The notes under the pieces are model-generated. The model had not been told where the DNA came from. It saw only the letters and a list, made by a program, of their open reading frames with translations, and made no database searches. Of a DNA stretch of 64,000 nucleotides, positions 1-12,399 are shown in pieces. The position numbers and the translations under genes are program-made. The stretch is from Megaleporinus macrocephalus (lineage: Eukaryota > Chordata > Actinopteri > Characiformes > Anostomidae), in NCBI GenBank assembly GCA_021613375.1, contig CM038726.1:11974253-12038252 (forward strand). Direction: 5' to 3'. How positions within the stretch are numbered: the stretch's first letter is position 1; each line of letters starts with the position of its first letter.

Positions 1-939
1 TAATACACAAAATCATGGGTTAGGGTTAGGGTTGCATGAATAGTGCATCAGTGTTCTTAAGCATTGTCAAAGCTGAATTAGAGCATTGTTCCATTGTTTC
101 CAGAGTCGTAATTTTTGGTATGAGAAACAGTAGGTCAATTCTCTCCTTGAGTCGGAAGGATTTTACATGTTTTATGTTCAGTTTGCATTTCTTGCATTAT
201 TTTCTCTCTGAAATGTGACACAAAAAATGTACGGTATTCTTTATCATACATTTCTGCAAGATCCAATACCATCAAGACATATTCCTTGTATGTGTAAATG
301 TGCTTTGTCAACAATTAGATTTTGAAAGGAAATGGACTTAAGTTGAATCATCACTATGCTGCCCTGTGTTCTCTGAAGCAAGTCATCTAGAGCCATCAGT
401 TACAAGTGGTTGGGTTATTCAGCAAATAGTCACTATGGAGCCTAGAGAGGCAACATGCCTGCGACAAACTGCCTGTTTCCCCTTCCTGTTGCCTGTTCTT
501 TCTGTTTCAGCAGAGTATTTAATGCATGAACTATTATCATAGCGAAATCAGCACTTTGTAAACAAGTCTGCAATCCCCAGCACAATGCAGGTTTCTTGAG
601 GTAGATCTATTTTTTAAGTTATAAAGGAATCAATTTGTTTGGGGGTGGGGTGGGGGCAGGGTGTTGGTACACATGGTTGAATATTTTATGAGTAGAATGA
701 ATCATATGCTGCATTTTTTAAAGCTGAACCACCGTTTCTTGTGTAGCACGCGATTATGACCACAGTGAGTCAGATTTTGTCAGTGACTATATACTCTGGT
801 TCTATACTGCTTCTGTTGCCAGGGTTTTTTATGGGCCCAGATGGCCGCCCTCACGAACACACATACATAAACGCTCTGGGAGCATGGCCGCTAAATCACG
901 TCAAAGTCTAATTTAGTCTGTGCAACTTTCTTCTAAAAG
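1..939. other. Intergenic, no gene seen
   Basis: No splice-flanked or long open frame stands out. About two and a half copies of the telomere-like unit TTAGGG lie at 17-33, too short to be more than a chance or relic interstitial motif. A G-rich run lies near 640-662. Nothing else is recognisable. Confidence 0.6.
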
Positions 940-1680
940 TTGGTCAGCTATAGCCAGGAGTGGAAAACGTACTGACAATCCTGAGTAAAAGTACTGCTAC
1001 TATACTGATCATTTACTTCAACACAAGTAAAACTACTAGTGTGGAAAACGACTCAAGTAAGATTAAATGAGTTTTTATTAAAAAGCTTGTATTCTGCTAT
1101 AACTCGTTTGAATGGCTTCATATTGATATTTGTCTTACACAAAGATGGTCCTATGCTCAATGCTTCATTATTGAATAGCGAACTTATTAGCACACCTTGC
1201 ATGTTAGCTTACAGTAATTAAATTGATACTCACAGTAGAGTTAAGCAACAGCTTTATGTGTGTTATTCTGAAATGTCAAACTAGATTAGTTAGCCAGCCA
1301 GCAAACAGCTTTGTCAGGTTGGAAATTCTCCTAAGCAAAGTTTTTTTGTACTCTTGTGTCACTTAAAAAAATGTAAATAATCATATTGAAAACTTTAGAG
1401 GAAGTACACACAAGTAAAAATAAAAGAATACAACTACAAGTAAAAAATATGTGCTGAGAGATGTAATGCATTGACTTGTTTCTAATGGATGCAATGTTTG
1501 CACATGAATAAAATACAAAAAAATTAGTTGCCTTTTTCCTTTACTTAACTTTACCAAAAAATGATGCCTATTTAAACAAAGTGAGTACTATTACTTTTTT
1601 TTTAGTGTAGCACAGTAATGGGAGTAATTTGCTACGCTTTGCCTCTGCTTCTTTCCAAGTCTAAACAACAGGTTTAAGAA
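940..1680. repeat. Probable dispersed teleost repeat rich in AGTAAAAGTAC motifs
   Basis: The stretch is dense in variants of 'agtaaaagtac' and 'caagtaaaa' (near 985, 1020-1060, 1415-1445) and ends with 'agtaatgggagtaatttgctacgc' type sequence near 1615-1640. From memory, this style of sequence belongs to a common non-autonomous DNA repeat of teleost genomes. The class is not certain (possibly hAT-related) and the edges are approximate. No protein is encoded. Confidence 0.4.
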
Positions 1681-2144
1681 CTGCTTCATTCAACAGCTGT
1701 AGCCACTTTTACTGGGAGCTTTCTGGTGGCTTCCAGTAGCAGGAATGGCGTAAGCAGCCAAACACAAGATTTTTTTATTGAGGAATTCCAGTTTCAGCTC
1801 CCCATTTGCCTGTTTTGATCCAGTTCCTCTTTTCTCTTGTTCACTTCAGAAGCACATCTCAGTTCCCCCGACCATCTGCTTACAGATCAGAGTCAGAAAG
1901 TGCCAGCGGTGCCCAGCCATGTGGTCGGCTTCCTCTGAACTAGAGGTCAGGAAGTGAGAGTGTCGAGTGTGTGAGTTGCACATTCAGCTTTAGCTTCAGA
2001 GCCAGTGCATATAAACAACAAAAGGGGGTGTAAGATTTGGCCACATTTAAAGGCTATTTTACATGCAGATAGTTACTTCACAAACACATAGCCTATACAA
2101 CACAAACAGTAATGCATATCAGCACTGTCAAAGCACAAACTGCA
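1681..2144. other. Unique intergenic sequence
   Basis: No gene is seen. The block at about 1690-1990 is of mixed composition and non-repetitive, with several ETS-like core motifs (acttcc, aggaagtg). It could be regulatory DNA, but nothing in the sequence alone proves that. Confidence 0.4.
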
Positions 2145-2690
2145 ACCATAACCATTATGCTGTATAGCTGGTATGAGGTTCTTCTGATCATTGGTCTCTG
2201 CCAGATATGGCTTCTGGTACTGTGGCTAAACTATCTTTGACTTGTCTGTCCATTGTTCTAGAAGTCATGGTCCTTAGCAAACTTTGATCTTGCCCTGATG
2301 TTTTTTTTAGATAGTAAAGGTTTCATCCAAGCGCATGTCATATGTAGATCAAGTTTGTGCAGCCCTAGTAGTAGATGCATGTACTTTTACATTCACAGTA
2401 GCAAGAGCCACATTTGGATCCTGTGATGACATTTTGGGGTTCTTCGAAACTTCTTTTGGCGTCTTACATTCTGTTCTCTGGTTAAATTTGCCAGGGTTCT
2501 TAGGCCTGAACAAGTTGGTAATGGTTTTACATTTTCTCCACTTGTGGGTGGTCTTTCAGACAGTGAATGATTTCCAATATTTTTATTTTTTTCCAATATT
2601 CTCGAAACCCCTTGTAGGCATCTACAGCTTTCTTTCGGATGGCCTCAGAGAGTTATTTTGATCTAGGCATGATAATAACACACACTCCGA
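2145..2690 (-). pseudogene. Decayed Tc1-like transposase fragment
   Basis: Read on the minus strand, this stretch follows the Tc1 transposase from its N-terminal helix-turn-helix into the catalytic core. The first recognisable piece is AIRKKAVDAYK, from about 2645 downward, followed by the PKCHHRIQ-type 'NPKMSSRD' region. Next comes DNA matching 'aacatcagggcaagatc', and then the stretch that normally encodes WTDES, here WTDKS, around the first catalytic Asp. The frame is broken by several indels, and neither the terminal inverted repeats nor the C-terminal part is seen. Tc1 elements move by cut-and-paste into TA sites; this one is dead. Family recognition is from memory and strong, but the edges are approximate. 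Confidence 0.8.
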
Positions 2691-2809
2691 TATCAAAGGG
2701 CAAACCAAGGTATTCTGTAATGTCATTAGCACCTAATCAGGTGCACCTGATTCCAATTTGACATGTTTGAAGTAATGATATGCACTGCATCTAAACCATG
2801 TGAATTGTA

Positions 2810-3065
2810 CACAACAGGGCTGTTGGAGTTTTTAAACACTGCAGTGTCATTGTGTACTAAGAATAGTTCACAAACCAAAATCATCCAGCTAGCAGCAGAG
2901 TGTGGGCAGTGTTCTGTGTCCACTGATGAAGGACTAGTGGAGGACAAACTGTGCAGTATCAGATGTGCTATTGTCTCTGATTCTACAAGGTGGACCAACA
3001 AGGTAGGAGTGTCTATTTATTGAGCAGACATAACACCATGTCAGCGTCACTGCAGTGTGGTTTTC
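2810..3065. repeat. Dispersed element of the characin/catfish type
   Basis: It starts with 'tgttggagtttttaaacac' and contains 'ccactgatgaaggactagtgg' and 'acaaggtggaccaacaaggtaggagtgtc'-like text in pieces, ending with 'catgtcagcgtcactgcagtg'. I recognise this order of motifs as a high-copy non-coding repeat of otophysan fish. Overlapping open frames of 86-91 codons on both strands are by-products. It helps place the organism among otophysans, but no database was searched. Confidence 0.65.
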
Positions 3066-4693
3066 CTCTGGGAGTCCTTTTTTAAAACTGGGTGACTTAA
3101 AATCTATAGTACCACAGAAGTGTTGTTAAAAGGAAAGGTAAAGCTCATGTCCAAAATATTTTGAGATATGCAAAGTTTCTATCATGTTTTGTATTGCTTA
3201 ATACAGGTCAAACAGAGTTCACTTATTGCAATTTCTCAAGTTCCTTATAATGCTTGTTATGGCTGTGCCCTGTGTCCCGCACCCCAGAATAACTGTGGTC
3301 TCCTGCCCATTGTACCCTAAATGCCCTGTCAGCTTTGTTACCATTGGAACTTGATCCTTGGTATTAATGCTATCTGGCCCTTATGAAACAATTCCACTGC
3401 TTTTACTCAACACCCACTGGGCCGTAGTGACACGGACCACTGATCACTTGCTCAGTGCATGCTGTATTTAGACCCAGTTAGATTGTGTGCAATAAGTAGT
3501 CATTAGGGGAACTGTGTCATGAAAAATGAAAGAAAGAAAGAAAGCACATATAATAACCTAGCCTAAATATTAAAGAAGTACACCAGTGTTTTACAGCATG
3601 TTCTTCATCTGCCATGTCCGTAACACATGCTTGATTGCCATGGACAATAATTTCGACATGTTTATCTGTACACAAGAAAGAATCATAATTCTAAAACAAG
3701 TCAATAGGCAGTTGCTGAAGCAAACATGCTGGCTACAGATACACACAGAAGTCACACAGAATGTCACTACATGCAACATTATAATACTCTAACATGAGGA
3801 AATCCGTTATTTTTACAAAGTTTCTATTTAATGAAATTGTTGTTTGTTGGTGTGAAATGCTGCACTGTTACTATTACTGCATGTGACTTCTAAGTTTGAT
3901 ATGATGGTAAATTTGAATGAAATGAAAAGTAGTATTTAAAAATATTATTTCTGCGGGTGCTGTTTTGCAGGGCCGGAACTTTACTATTAGAACTAGACAT
4001 GTATTTTTAGCTCCCAAAAGACATTTGGCTTTCTTTGAAGGCGTAGAAGGCCAGAAGGGTTTCTCACTGTTATTTTGCCTTACAAAGCACTGCCAAAGTA
4101 TTCTGAAAATACATACAAGACCAAAATGTTTATTGTGTATGTGAACGACAAAAGTGTATTTTGTATTATCTAAAAGTACATCAAAAAGATGTTAATAATT
4201 AATATTTTTGTCTTTGTGCTTAATTTACTGGCTGCTTCTTGAGCATCATCAACAATGGCCTGTAGTAAAAATGATGTGTGTTTCGTAATGCATTATACTT
4301 GCAATTGCCTTCATATATGTCTTACAAAGTGTGCCATACCTAGACACCGAAGGGGTGCTATTAAATTTTTTGTACAACTTACTATTCTCGTTTTTAGCTT
4401 TTCACATGTTGTTTCAACTTTTTTGGAATTCAGATTGGGTAGAAAGCATTTAGCATTTAAGCGTTTTGCTGCTATCACTGCTTCTTGGCAAGTTCTTGCA
4501 GGTTTGCTGACATAACTGGGGATGGGATCAGATTTCTGTGCCTTTTAATACACACTGTTGATTTTGTCTGTTGTCTGTTGTCTGATGTCATTTCAACCGC
4601 AATAGGTAATATCAATGCAAGCACATATTAAGAGATTGTGATAATTGCAAAAGACTGTATCTGACTTTTTGTGGTTCTTTCTCTTCTCTAAAG
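3066..4693. other. Intergenic, no gene seen
   Basis: AT-rich sequence with a short (GAAA)n run near 3528-3545. Overlapping 60-86 codon frames on both strands lack homology that I recognise and lack splice context. Nothing is supported. Confidence 0.5.
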
Positions 4694-4735
4694 GCAAAGC
4701 ATTTCCAAGTATTGTGATACTTGGAAATGCTCTGC
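4694..4735. repeat. Near-perfect inverted repeat (hairpin)
   Basis: The arms at 4699-4712 and 4717-4730 are exact reverse complements (14 bp, GCATTTCCAAGTAT on the left) around a 4-base loop, TGTG. The flanking pair A4698-T4731 also matches, and after one mismatch three more pairs follow, giving an 18-pair stem with one mismatch. The loop is too tight for a typical microRNA precursor. It could be a relic of a small inverted-repeat element or a cruciform-forming site. Confidence 0.8.
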
Positions 4736-4869
4736 AGTTCTGACAGTACAGCAAGACATGTCTTTGCTGTGTGTTTTTAAGCACAATCTGACAGCCTTAA
4801 TGCCTGGAACTGGAATTTCACATATCAATAAAACATGTTATTGCCTCATAAATGGAAAATACAGTCTGT

Positions 4870-5165
4870 CATAGCGAGAGTATCTTCAGCCTTAGAGATT
4901 TATGAAGGGACAGGAACCTACGCTTGACCTTTTAAAGCAACGTCAACCTTTTGTGGATCGTCCATGTGGCCTTAGTCCTGAGCGGAGTCATCTGCATGGC
5001 GGGCAGATTTATCTTGCTAGCAATTTGCCCCTTGCGTTGTCCAATATGCAATTAAAATGAATGATGGAGACCTTCCTCCCAGGACAAGGGAGATGTCCGA
5101 TGGCTCATAAACCCCGCCCACTTCCCCTCATCGTGTTCTTGAATGCTTGAAAGAACATGGCCAAT
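4870..5165. promoter_or_regulatory. Candidate conserved non-coding block
   Basis: This is a non-repetitive block of balanced composition inside an AT-rich repeat landscape. It holds a GC box-like 'ccccgcccac' near 5112-5121, a CCAAT-type 'gtccaat' near 5039 and homeobox-like 'caattaaaat' near 5049. It encodes no credible protein. Calling it regulatory is inference from texture alone. Confidence 0.3.
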
Positions 5166-5439
5166 TCCCAACAATGTGTAAATGGTGGTGAAGATGTTAG
5201 GGAGTTTATTTCACATGTCGTTGTTCTGGATTCATAGAAGTAGGTTGCTTTTTTTAACTTTCATCTGCCAAACGTCAGCTGCCACATTTGAATATACCGT
5301 TGATTAATACAGAATATTCATTTCAATGTGTTTCTTGTGCTTGAGAAACATGGTTGATCAGTATTGGCTTATAATAACAGGCGATTTAAGATGACTTTCG
5401 TGACTAAGCAAACTTATGCAAACTTATGTGACAAGACAT

Positions 5440-6000
5440 AAGGTACATTTACTTTTACATTTACGGCATTTAGCAGATGCTCTTATCCAGAGCAACTTAC
5501 ATAAGTGCTATGTGTTCAGCCAGAGTATGTATGTCTATCTAGTACAAACATATTAAAGTCCAAACTACTTTAGCTCAAACATTGCCATAAACAAGTGCCA
5601 GTGCTGATACCTAGAAAGACGACAACAAAATATAAGATTAGACACAGAGCTATACCTAGCAAGACAGGAATACCTACAAAGGAGAGAATAAATACAAGAC
5701 TACATACAATATAAGTGTAATACTTAGCCAGTGTTCGTAGAAGATCAAGTGCAGTTATGGTTTATACCAATGCTTCAGTAGATCAGTGTTTATAAGTGCT
5801 TCACTTCAAGAGATGAGTCTTCAGTCTGCGTTTGAAGCCCGTGAGAGAGTTTGCTGTTCAGACAGCCAGTGGAAGTTTGTTCCACCATCTGGGTGCCAGG
5901 ACAGACAAGCATCTTGTCGCATGTCTTCCATGAATCTTGAGTGATGGCGGGTCAAGCCAAGCCATACTTGAAGCATGAAGAGCTCAGGGTGCATTGTTTT
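5440..6000. repeat. Dispersed teleost repeat
   Basis: It begins with 'tacggcatttagcagatgct' and 'cttatccagagcaacttac', which I know as a very common teleost repeat end. It also contains 'gatgagtcttcagtctgcgt' followed by 'gtttgttccaccatctgggtg' type text, which belongs to the same repeat family in fish genomes. No open frame survives. The class is not assigned. Confidence 0.65.
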
Positions 6001-6377
6001 GTCTTTATTACAGGTTCCTTTTTATTTGCTTTCAGTTTTTCTGCAACATTTTTTCAGACCTTTAAATCGGTTGCGTTTTGTGTTTTTCATCAAGTAATTT
6101 GTCTTTTTTAATTTGCAACTTATCTTCTTTTCACATTTCCGTTTCTTACTAATAGCTTCTTGACAGCTACACATCATTTAGCATGGTTTTTCTCAGCTTA
6201 GAGCTGAAAAAAGAGTGGAACCTTTTCTCATATCTCTCAAAGAGGAAAGCTGTGCTCTTTATCTGATAGTGGGTTTGCTGGGTGTTGCACAGTTTCAGTA
6301 TCTATTAATAATTTTGTAACTCCCTCGCATTAGTATCAGTTGGAAATCAACCATACACATAGTTTCAATTCAAAAGC

Positions 6378-7410
<1,033 letters not shown>

Positions 7411-7433
7411 GTATATTTGTATATTTGTATATT

Positions 7434-7478
<45 letters not shown>
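7411..7478. repeat. (TA)n microsatellite with TATATTTG leader units
   Basis: Several 'gtatatttgtat' units lead into a pure TA tract of about 20 units. Confidence 0.95.
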
Positions 7479-7484
<6 letters not shown>

Positions 7485-8200
7485 TATAAATAATATGTAT
7501 TTTTTCAAACATGATTAAGCCAATTTTAACAACCTTATTAAAGCAATACATATTTGAGAGAAAGAAATTTTAAAATAAAAAATAATTAGGATTAAAGACA
7601 CTATTACAGGATTGAAGTGTTAACAGTGTTTTAAGCTAAAAGCCAGCCTAAACTAAAATGTTTTCAGCCTTGATTGGTCTGTAAAGGCGTTTAAAGGGCT
7701 TCTTATGCTATGTGTCAATTGATTCCATTAAAAAGCAGTATTTAAACATGACTTCTCTGTCTTTTGTTTTGACCCTACACAGGACTAACTAGTTTCACTC
7801 AAAACATAATGGGGCCCACTTATTACTGCAACCCCACTCAACTTAATTTTAACCTTTGATGCAAATGTAGATAATTGAATCATTCTTCCTCAGGGTGCAA
7901 CAGTTTTCTGATCATTACCCAACTTCACATCATCACTTTCCAAAGTAAAACATGTATCTCTAAAATAGTAACTCCACAAAAGACAAAAACATCTTTATTT
8001 TTAAAAAGTTAAAACGTTTTTTGGAACATTTCTGTCCAAACATCATGAAATTAATGTAATTTCACAGGACATAAATGGCAGCATTCAAATGATACCTAAA
8101 AATGGAGGTACATGGTTTTCTTTGGACAGTGACAACATGAAATTAGCTTATGTACTAGATCTAATTCCTACAAGTTTTGTCAGAAATAACCAAGTCTCTT
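7479..8200. other. Intergenic, no gene seen
   Basis: AT-rich sequence with no recognisable motif, frame or repeat. Confidence 0.5.
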
Positions 8201-8890
8201 CTATCTATAATAAACTCCTCTCTTAGCCTTGGCTTTATTCCAAAGTCTCCTAAATTAGTAACAATTAAACCTCTAATTAAGAAAACTAATCTTGATTCCA
8301 TCTAGCTATCTAATTATAGATCTCAAATCTTCCCTTTACATCAAAGATCATGGAGAAAGCTGTGGTACAACAAGTGTGTTCCTGCCTGCATAAGAACGAC
8401 TTGCATGAAAAATTTCAACAGCACTCGTGAAAATTGTAACTTATCTTTTATTATCCTCCATCCTGTATATGCTACCACTGGGTACCATTATCAGTAAACA
8501 TTACATGAAATAAATTTTAACTAAAAAAGATGGAAGACTCTGTAGAAGACATTAAAATGGAAGTTATTTCTTCATATAGAAGTTATTTTTGTTCCAAAAG
8601 CTGCTAAAACAAATTGTCTACATTAATGTTTAATCTCAATAGCTTCTAAGTAGCATCAAGTACATCTGTTAAAACCTTGGTGTCATAATCAATTCTGAAC
8701 TGGCCTTTATTGAACATATTACTAATATTACTGGAATAGCTTTCATCCATCTCTACAATATTGCAATTCTTCTACTGACATATAAAGCTCAAAACTGCCA
8801 CGCCAACCTAGATCACAAGGTGCTGGCTCACTGTTAGTACCTAGAATGAATAAATATAAATCAGGAAGTAAAACCTTTTTTACAAAGCCC
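8201..8890 (+). pseudogene. L2/Rex-like LINE reverse-transcriptase remnant
   Basis: Broken frames on the plus strand read TIKPLIKKTNLD at about 8257, then sequence matching the 'NYRxISNLP' step, 'LHEKFQ', and later VKTLGVIINSELAFIEHI from about 8670, TYKAQN near 8780 and SQGAGSLLVPR near 8815. These are successive landmarks of the reverse transcriptase and C-terminal tail of vertebrate L2/Rex1-type non-LTR retrotransposons. Stops and frameshifts are frequent and parts are deleted, so it is dead. Family naming is from memory; L2 and Rex1 are not separated. Confidence 0.6.
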
Positions 8891-9169
8891 CCCAACATTA
8901 AAATAACCATGCAGTCAGTGTTCGGGAATCAGAAACAGGCTCAGTTTTAAGCCTAGGCTATGTTTTGTTGAGCCTTTGGTAACTAGTTTATTTGTTAGAT
9001 TAAAGGTGCAGATCTGGGAGTTGACTGACAGAGAGTATTTTAGTAAACTGAGTATGTTTGTGCTGTCATCCCACTGCTCTTACACACACAATTAAGTTTG
9101 TTGACGAGGGACCTGAGGGGGTGCAGACATCTCAGGATGTCCTTATGTATTTGTCACCTTCTAAATTGA
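8891..9169. other. Spacer between repeat fragments
   Basis: Short AT-rich stretch; nothing is recognisable. Confidence 0.5.
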
Positions 9170-9430
9170 ATCAAATCAAATCAAATTTAATTTGTATAGC
9201 GCTTTTAACAGCTAATGTTGTCACAAAGCAGCTTTACAGGAATTTAAAATAAAGAAGAAAAAAAAACATAAAAGGAAGTCATGGAAATCATAGAAAAACC
9301 ATAGAAAGACCCCCTGGTGAGCAAGCCATAGCTGACAGTGGCAAGGAAAAACTCCCTCAGAACTGGAGGAGGAAACACTCACAAGGGGGGACCCATCCCC
9401 TCTCTGATTAAACAATTCATACAACACTGA
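9170..9430 (+). repeat. Dispersed teleost repeat arm (copy 1)
   Basis: It starts with the (AATCA)n-like 'tcaaatcaaatcaaat', then 'gtatagcgcttttaacagc', 'cacaaagcagctttacag', and later 'gacagtggcaaggaaaaact' followed by a ggaggaaac motif. I recognise this as a frequent fish repeat. A related copy in the opposite orientation lies about 0.65 kb downstream at 10,083-10,290. Confidence 0.65.
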
Positions 9431-10082
9431 TATAATGACTGTACCACCATATACTTCTGTTCAGCTGATCAGGTGTGCTTTTATAATCATAATATGATAT
9501 AACTAAGATGAACTGTAGTACAGATGAAGAACAGTCAGAGTGATAATGAGAGTTAACGAAGGTAAAAACTTAGCTATCCCTCTTAGTTATGCTGAAATAG
9601 CAAGGCTTGCCAGAGTCACTGCTGCACACAGTTAGCACTATATACTGTTCTCATTCAATCCAAACAGAACTAACATTCTGTGTGTTTCTGTGTTGAGTTG
9701 AACAACTGTCCATTCTGTGCAATCTGATGTTGTTACTTCATCTGCCTTGACTAGGTGCCCCTGGATTCTGGATCACATTCTGGATCAGTATTCCCACCAT
9801 GGAGCTTCCCGCTCTCCAGTGCTACATGGCCCTGAACATCCTGCTTATTAAGACATTTCTCCTTCTGCTCCTCTAATCAGTCTGACATTTCTTCATCTGT
9901 CTCACAAAACACTGAACTCTTCTCACATTTTTACTAAAAGAGTAACACTTTAGGTGTGTAATAGAAGTTATTGACCATTTTTTCACTGCAATAGACTCCT
10001 AACAGCAGTCACTGGTTTTCACTGGTAACAGTGACTGACTTTCATCTGATTTTCAGATCTGATTCTCATTGTTACTCTGCTT
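9431..10082. other. Spacer between inverted repeat arms
   Basis: It has no coding potential. It may be the interior of a composite element bounded by the two inverted arms, or unrelated sequence. Confidence 0.35.
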
Positions 10083-10290
10083 TTGTGCTTTACCTTGCTG
10101 TCTGATGTCAAGCAGAGGAGGACAGGTCACCTCTTTGAGTCTCATTTCTCCCTTGTTTGTTCCTCTTGCTCTAAGGGAGTTTTCCTTGTCACTGTCACCG
10201 CTGGCTTTTTCACTGGGCTTGGACCCAGATTTTCTGTAAAGCTGCTTTGTGAACATTGCTGTAAATAGCGCTATATTAATCAAATCTTGA
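10083..10290 (-). repeat. Dispersed teleost repeat arm (copy 2, inverted)
   Basis: The reverse complement carries the same marker order as copy 1: 'tatagcgctatttacagc', 'cacaaagcagctttacag', 'gtgacagtgacaaggaaaac', then 'ctcccttagagcaagagga'. Identity with copy 1 is partial, so the two are diverged family members or the ends of one diverged element. Confidence 0.6.
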
Positions 10291-10329
10291 CTTGACTTAT
10301 ATTACTGCAGCATATCAGCACATCACATA

Positions 10330-10745
10330 ATATGCTGGCTGTATGCCATTACATGATTTATAGACCCCTTTACAGTACCTTACATTGATGTGGTCCCTTT
10401 TTACTAGGTCAGCTGCTTTTTGAATCAACTCAAGCTTTTTGATTATCTTATTTGGACGTCCACTTAGGAGACCATTAATCTCTAACCTGGTTGATGTTTT
10501 TAGGATGATAGGATGCTGATTTGGTAATTGTGTTGACATGACTGTTAAAACAAACATCATTGTCCCTTAGTACACCAAGCTTACGTGCTAGTTGTTTTGA
10601 TTTTATTGCGTTTGAATCCAGATAGACAGCAAGTTTGTGCCTCTTCTTGCTGTTCCCAAATAAAATAGTCTCTGTTTTATCTTTATTAAACTGCAGAAAG
10701 ATTTGTTGTATCCAGTTAATTATTTGTTTAAGGTCCCTTTAACGT
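10330..10745 (-). pseudogene. L2/Rex-like LINE reverse-transcriptase remnant (minus strand)
   Basis: On the minus strand an almost continuous translation runs INWIQQIFLQFNKDKTE (about 10,730 downward), then TILFGNSKKRHKLAVYL, KQLARKLGVLRDNDVCFNSH, VNTITKSASYHPKNI, and ends with GVYKSCNGIQPAY near 10,320. This is the stretch of an L2/Rex-type reverse transcriptase from the palm/thumb region to the 'LVYKSLNGLAPAY' landmark. An internal deletion and a frameshift near 10,490 show it is inactive. It is opposite in direction to the LINE remnant at 8,201-8,890. Confidence 0.75.
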
Positions 10746-11679
10746 GAGTTGAGGGGTGCTTTGCTCCATAAAGCTTTCTGTTTAACAATTGCAACTGCAA
10801 TTTAGAGTTAACAGTTTTTCTGTTTTTTTGCAAGTAAACTAAGAGTTTATTAAACATATGCTACAGATGCATCAGGTAGTGATTAGGCTAAAAAATGCCT
10901 TTAAAGTGCAGGTAAATAATTCTGGTGTTATAACTATTATTAAGTTATTCAGGAATTAAAATGTGGACTTGCATAACATGTCTTAGGGGTTAAAGACGCT
11001 TTCTACTTATAATGTTTCTCAGATAAATTTGTTACATTAGCAGTGTCCAAAGCATCCAATACATAAAATTAAACAAAAAATGCTGTGCTGTCAATCAGCC
11101 GCACAAATATATTTCTGCCCCTGTGTGCAAGATACCCATGCTCGAGCATTCTTTGCTCAGCTGTGTGTACAGTGAACAGCTTGCCTGTCTATCTGGTCTC
11201 TGGGATTTCCCTCTGAAGCAAACACTCCAGACAGGGCTCTTAGCGTAACTAATTTCTAATAATTGTTTTAATCCGACAGAATAGGAGAAAGAGCGGATCA
11301 GATCAATGTCTGGTACCAGGTTGCAGGTTTTCAGGGATGTCAGTTAATGCGCAGCAGTGTTAGCTTACATATAGAAAGGTTTATATTCTGGCTTTCTACT
11401 GACTTTGTAATTTGGAAATGCAGTGACACATGGGGGTTAAATACAAGTACAGCAAAGCATATCAGATTTGGAACTTTTGTACATTGTTTTTGTACCACAA
11501 GGTCCAATAGTGGTGTTTTTTTATAATAATCTTGTTCGTCTTATAGATAAAAACTGCTCCGACCTGGAGTTCTAGGATTTGATGCCAACTGACAATGTCC
11601 CTTCAGAGTTCTGTATGAAGTAACAAAGTAGACAGAGGTATGAAGTAATAAAGCTACTATTATTACTGTTGTTTTTTGT
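10746..11679. other. Intergenic, no gene seen
   Basis: AT-rich with no recognisable element. The more complex stretch at about 11,090-11,350 is unique sequence without coding potential that I can support. Confidence 0.45.
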
Positions 11680-11769
11680 GATTAAATCAAGTAAAATGTA
11701 AATTATCCATGTAATGCATCTATGTAAAATAAAATAATTGTAGTAAAATTTCCTTCAGGATCAATAAAG

Positions 11770-11804
<35 letters not shown>

Positions 11805-11831
11805 ATATCTATCTATCTATCTATCTATCTA
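11680..11831 (+). repeat. Retroelement 3' end with (TATC)n tail
   Basis: The text 'aatttccttcaggatcaata' running into 'aagtatctatctatc' is the well-known 3' end of a teleost non-LTR/SINE family whose copies finish in TATC repeats. Here the tail is about 15 units with one TATA interruption (11,770-11,831). The body upstream is truncated or too diverged to follow. Confidence 0.65.
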
Positions 11832-12151
11832 AATGAAATGAAATAATTAAATAATAGTTCTTTTTTAGGTATTCATCTTTGCTATTTTAAATTTACTTTT
11901 ATTTCTGTTTTTCACAAAAAACATAGCTTCTATCAAATGACTAACAAATCATAGCTAAACAACTGCTGTGTTCTTTTATGATATATATAATAAATTATCA
12001 CCGCTGCACCAGCATTGCTCTTATTTAAGTAAGAATTTGAAGTTCAATTATTGCAGGAAGGTGCAGCTATGAGCCTGCAGGGTGATGACATAGCTGGGGC
12101 CAGGGTGAGAAATACTTTGCTTGTGTCTGCTGCTTTTGGTTTAGCAATGTA
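11832..12151. other. Intergenic, no gene seen
   Basis: AT-rich to about 12,000, then more complex; nothing is recognisable. Confidence 0.4.
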
Positions 12152-12322
12152 ATGTGGTATGTTCAAGTTCTCTCGCACTGTCCCCCTTTCTCTGAGCTGC
12201 AGCAGGCTCCATCAGTAAACCACTTAGCGACGATCCAGGTCATGCAAGAGCTGCGTCATAAGCAGAGACTGGCCCAGAACCAGCTTGGTTGGCTGGCTTT
12301 ACCGCCCGGAGAGGTCAAATAA
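12152..12322 (+). other. Possible small ORF or relic exon (56 codons)
   Basis: An ATG at 12,152 opens 56 codons ending in TAA at 12,320-12,322. The second half (ATIQVMQELRHKQRLAQNQL) looks helical and protein-like, and a pyrimidine-rich stretch ending in CTGCAG at 12,202 could act as a splice acceptor. About 20 bases after the stop, another ATG opens MSGSSTDEDLHSLQ followed by a GTGAAC that could be a donor. I recognise no family. With no neighbouring exons identified this may be chance within a unique regulatory block. Confidence 0.2.
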
Positions 12323-12399
12323 TTCCTGGCTCACCCCTCTCCCCATGTCTGGCTCCAGCACCGATGAGGACCTTCACAGTCTCCAGGTGAACGTGTTCA

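Noticed and set aside
17..33. Telomere-like TTAGGG repeats
   Set aside because: Only two and a half copies; too short to indicate a telomere or fusion site.
4699..4730. microRNA precursor
   Set aside because: The stem is under 20 pairs and the loop is 4 bases, unlike typical vertebrate precursors.
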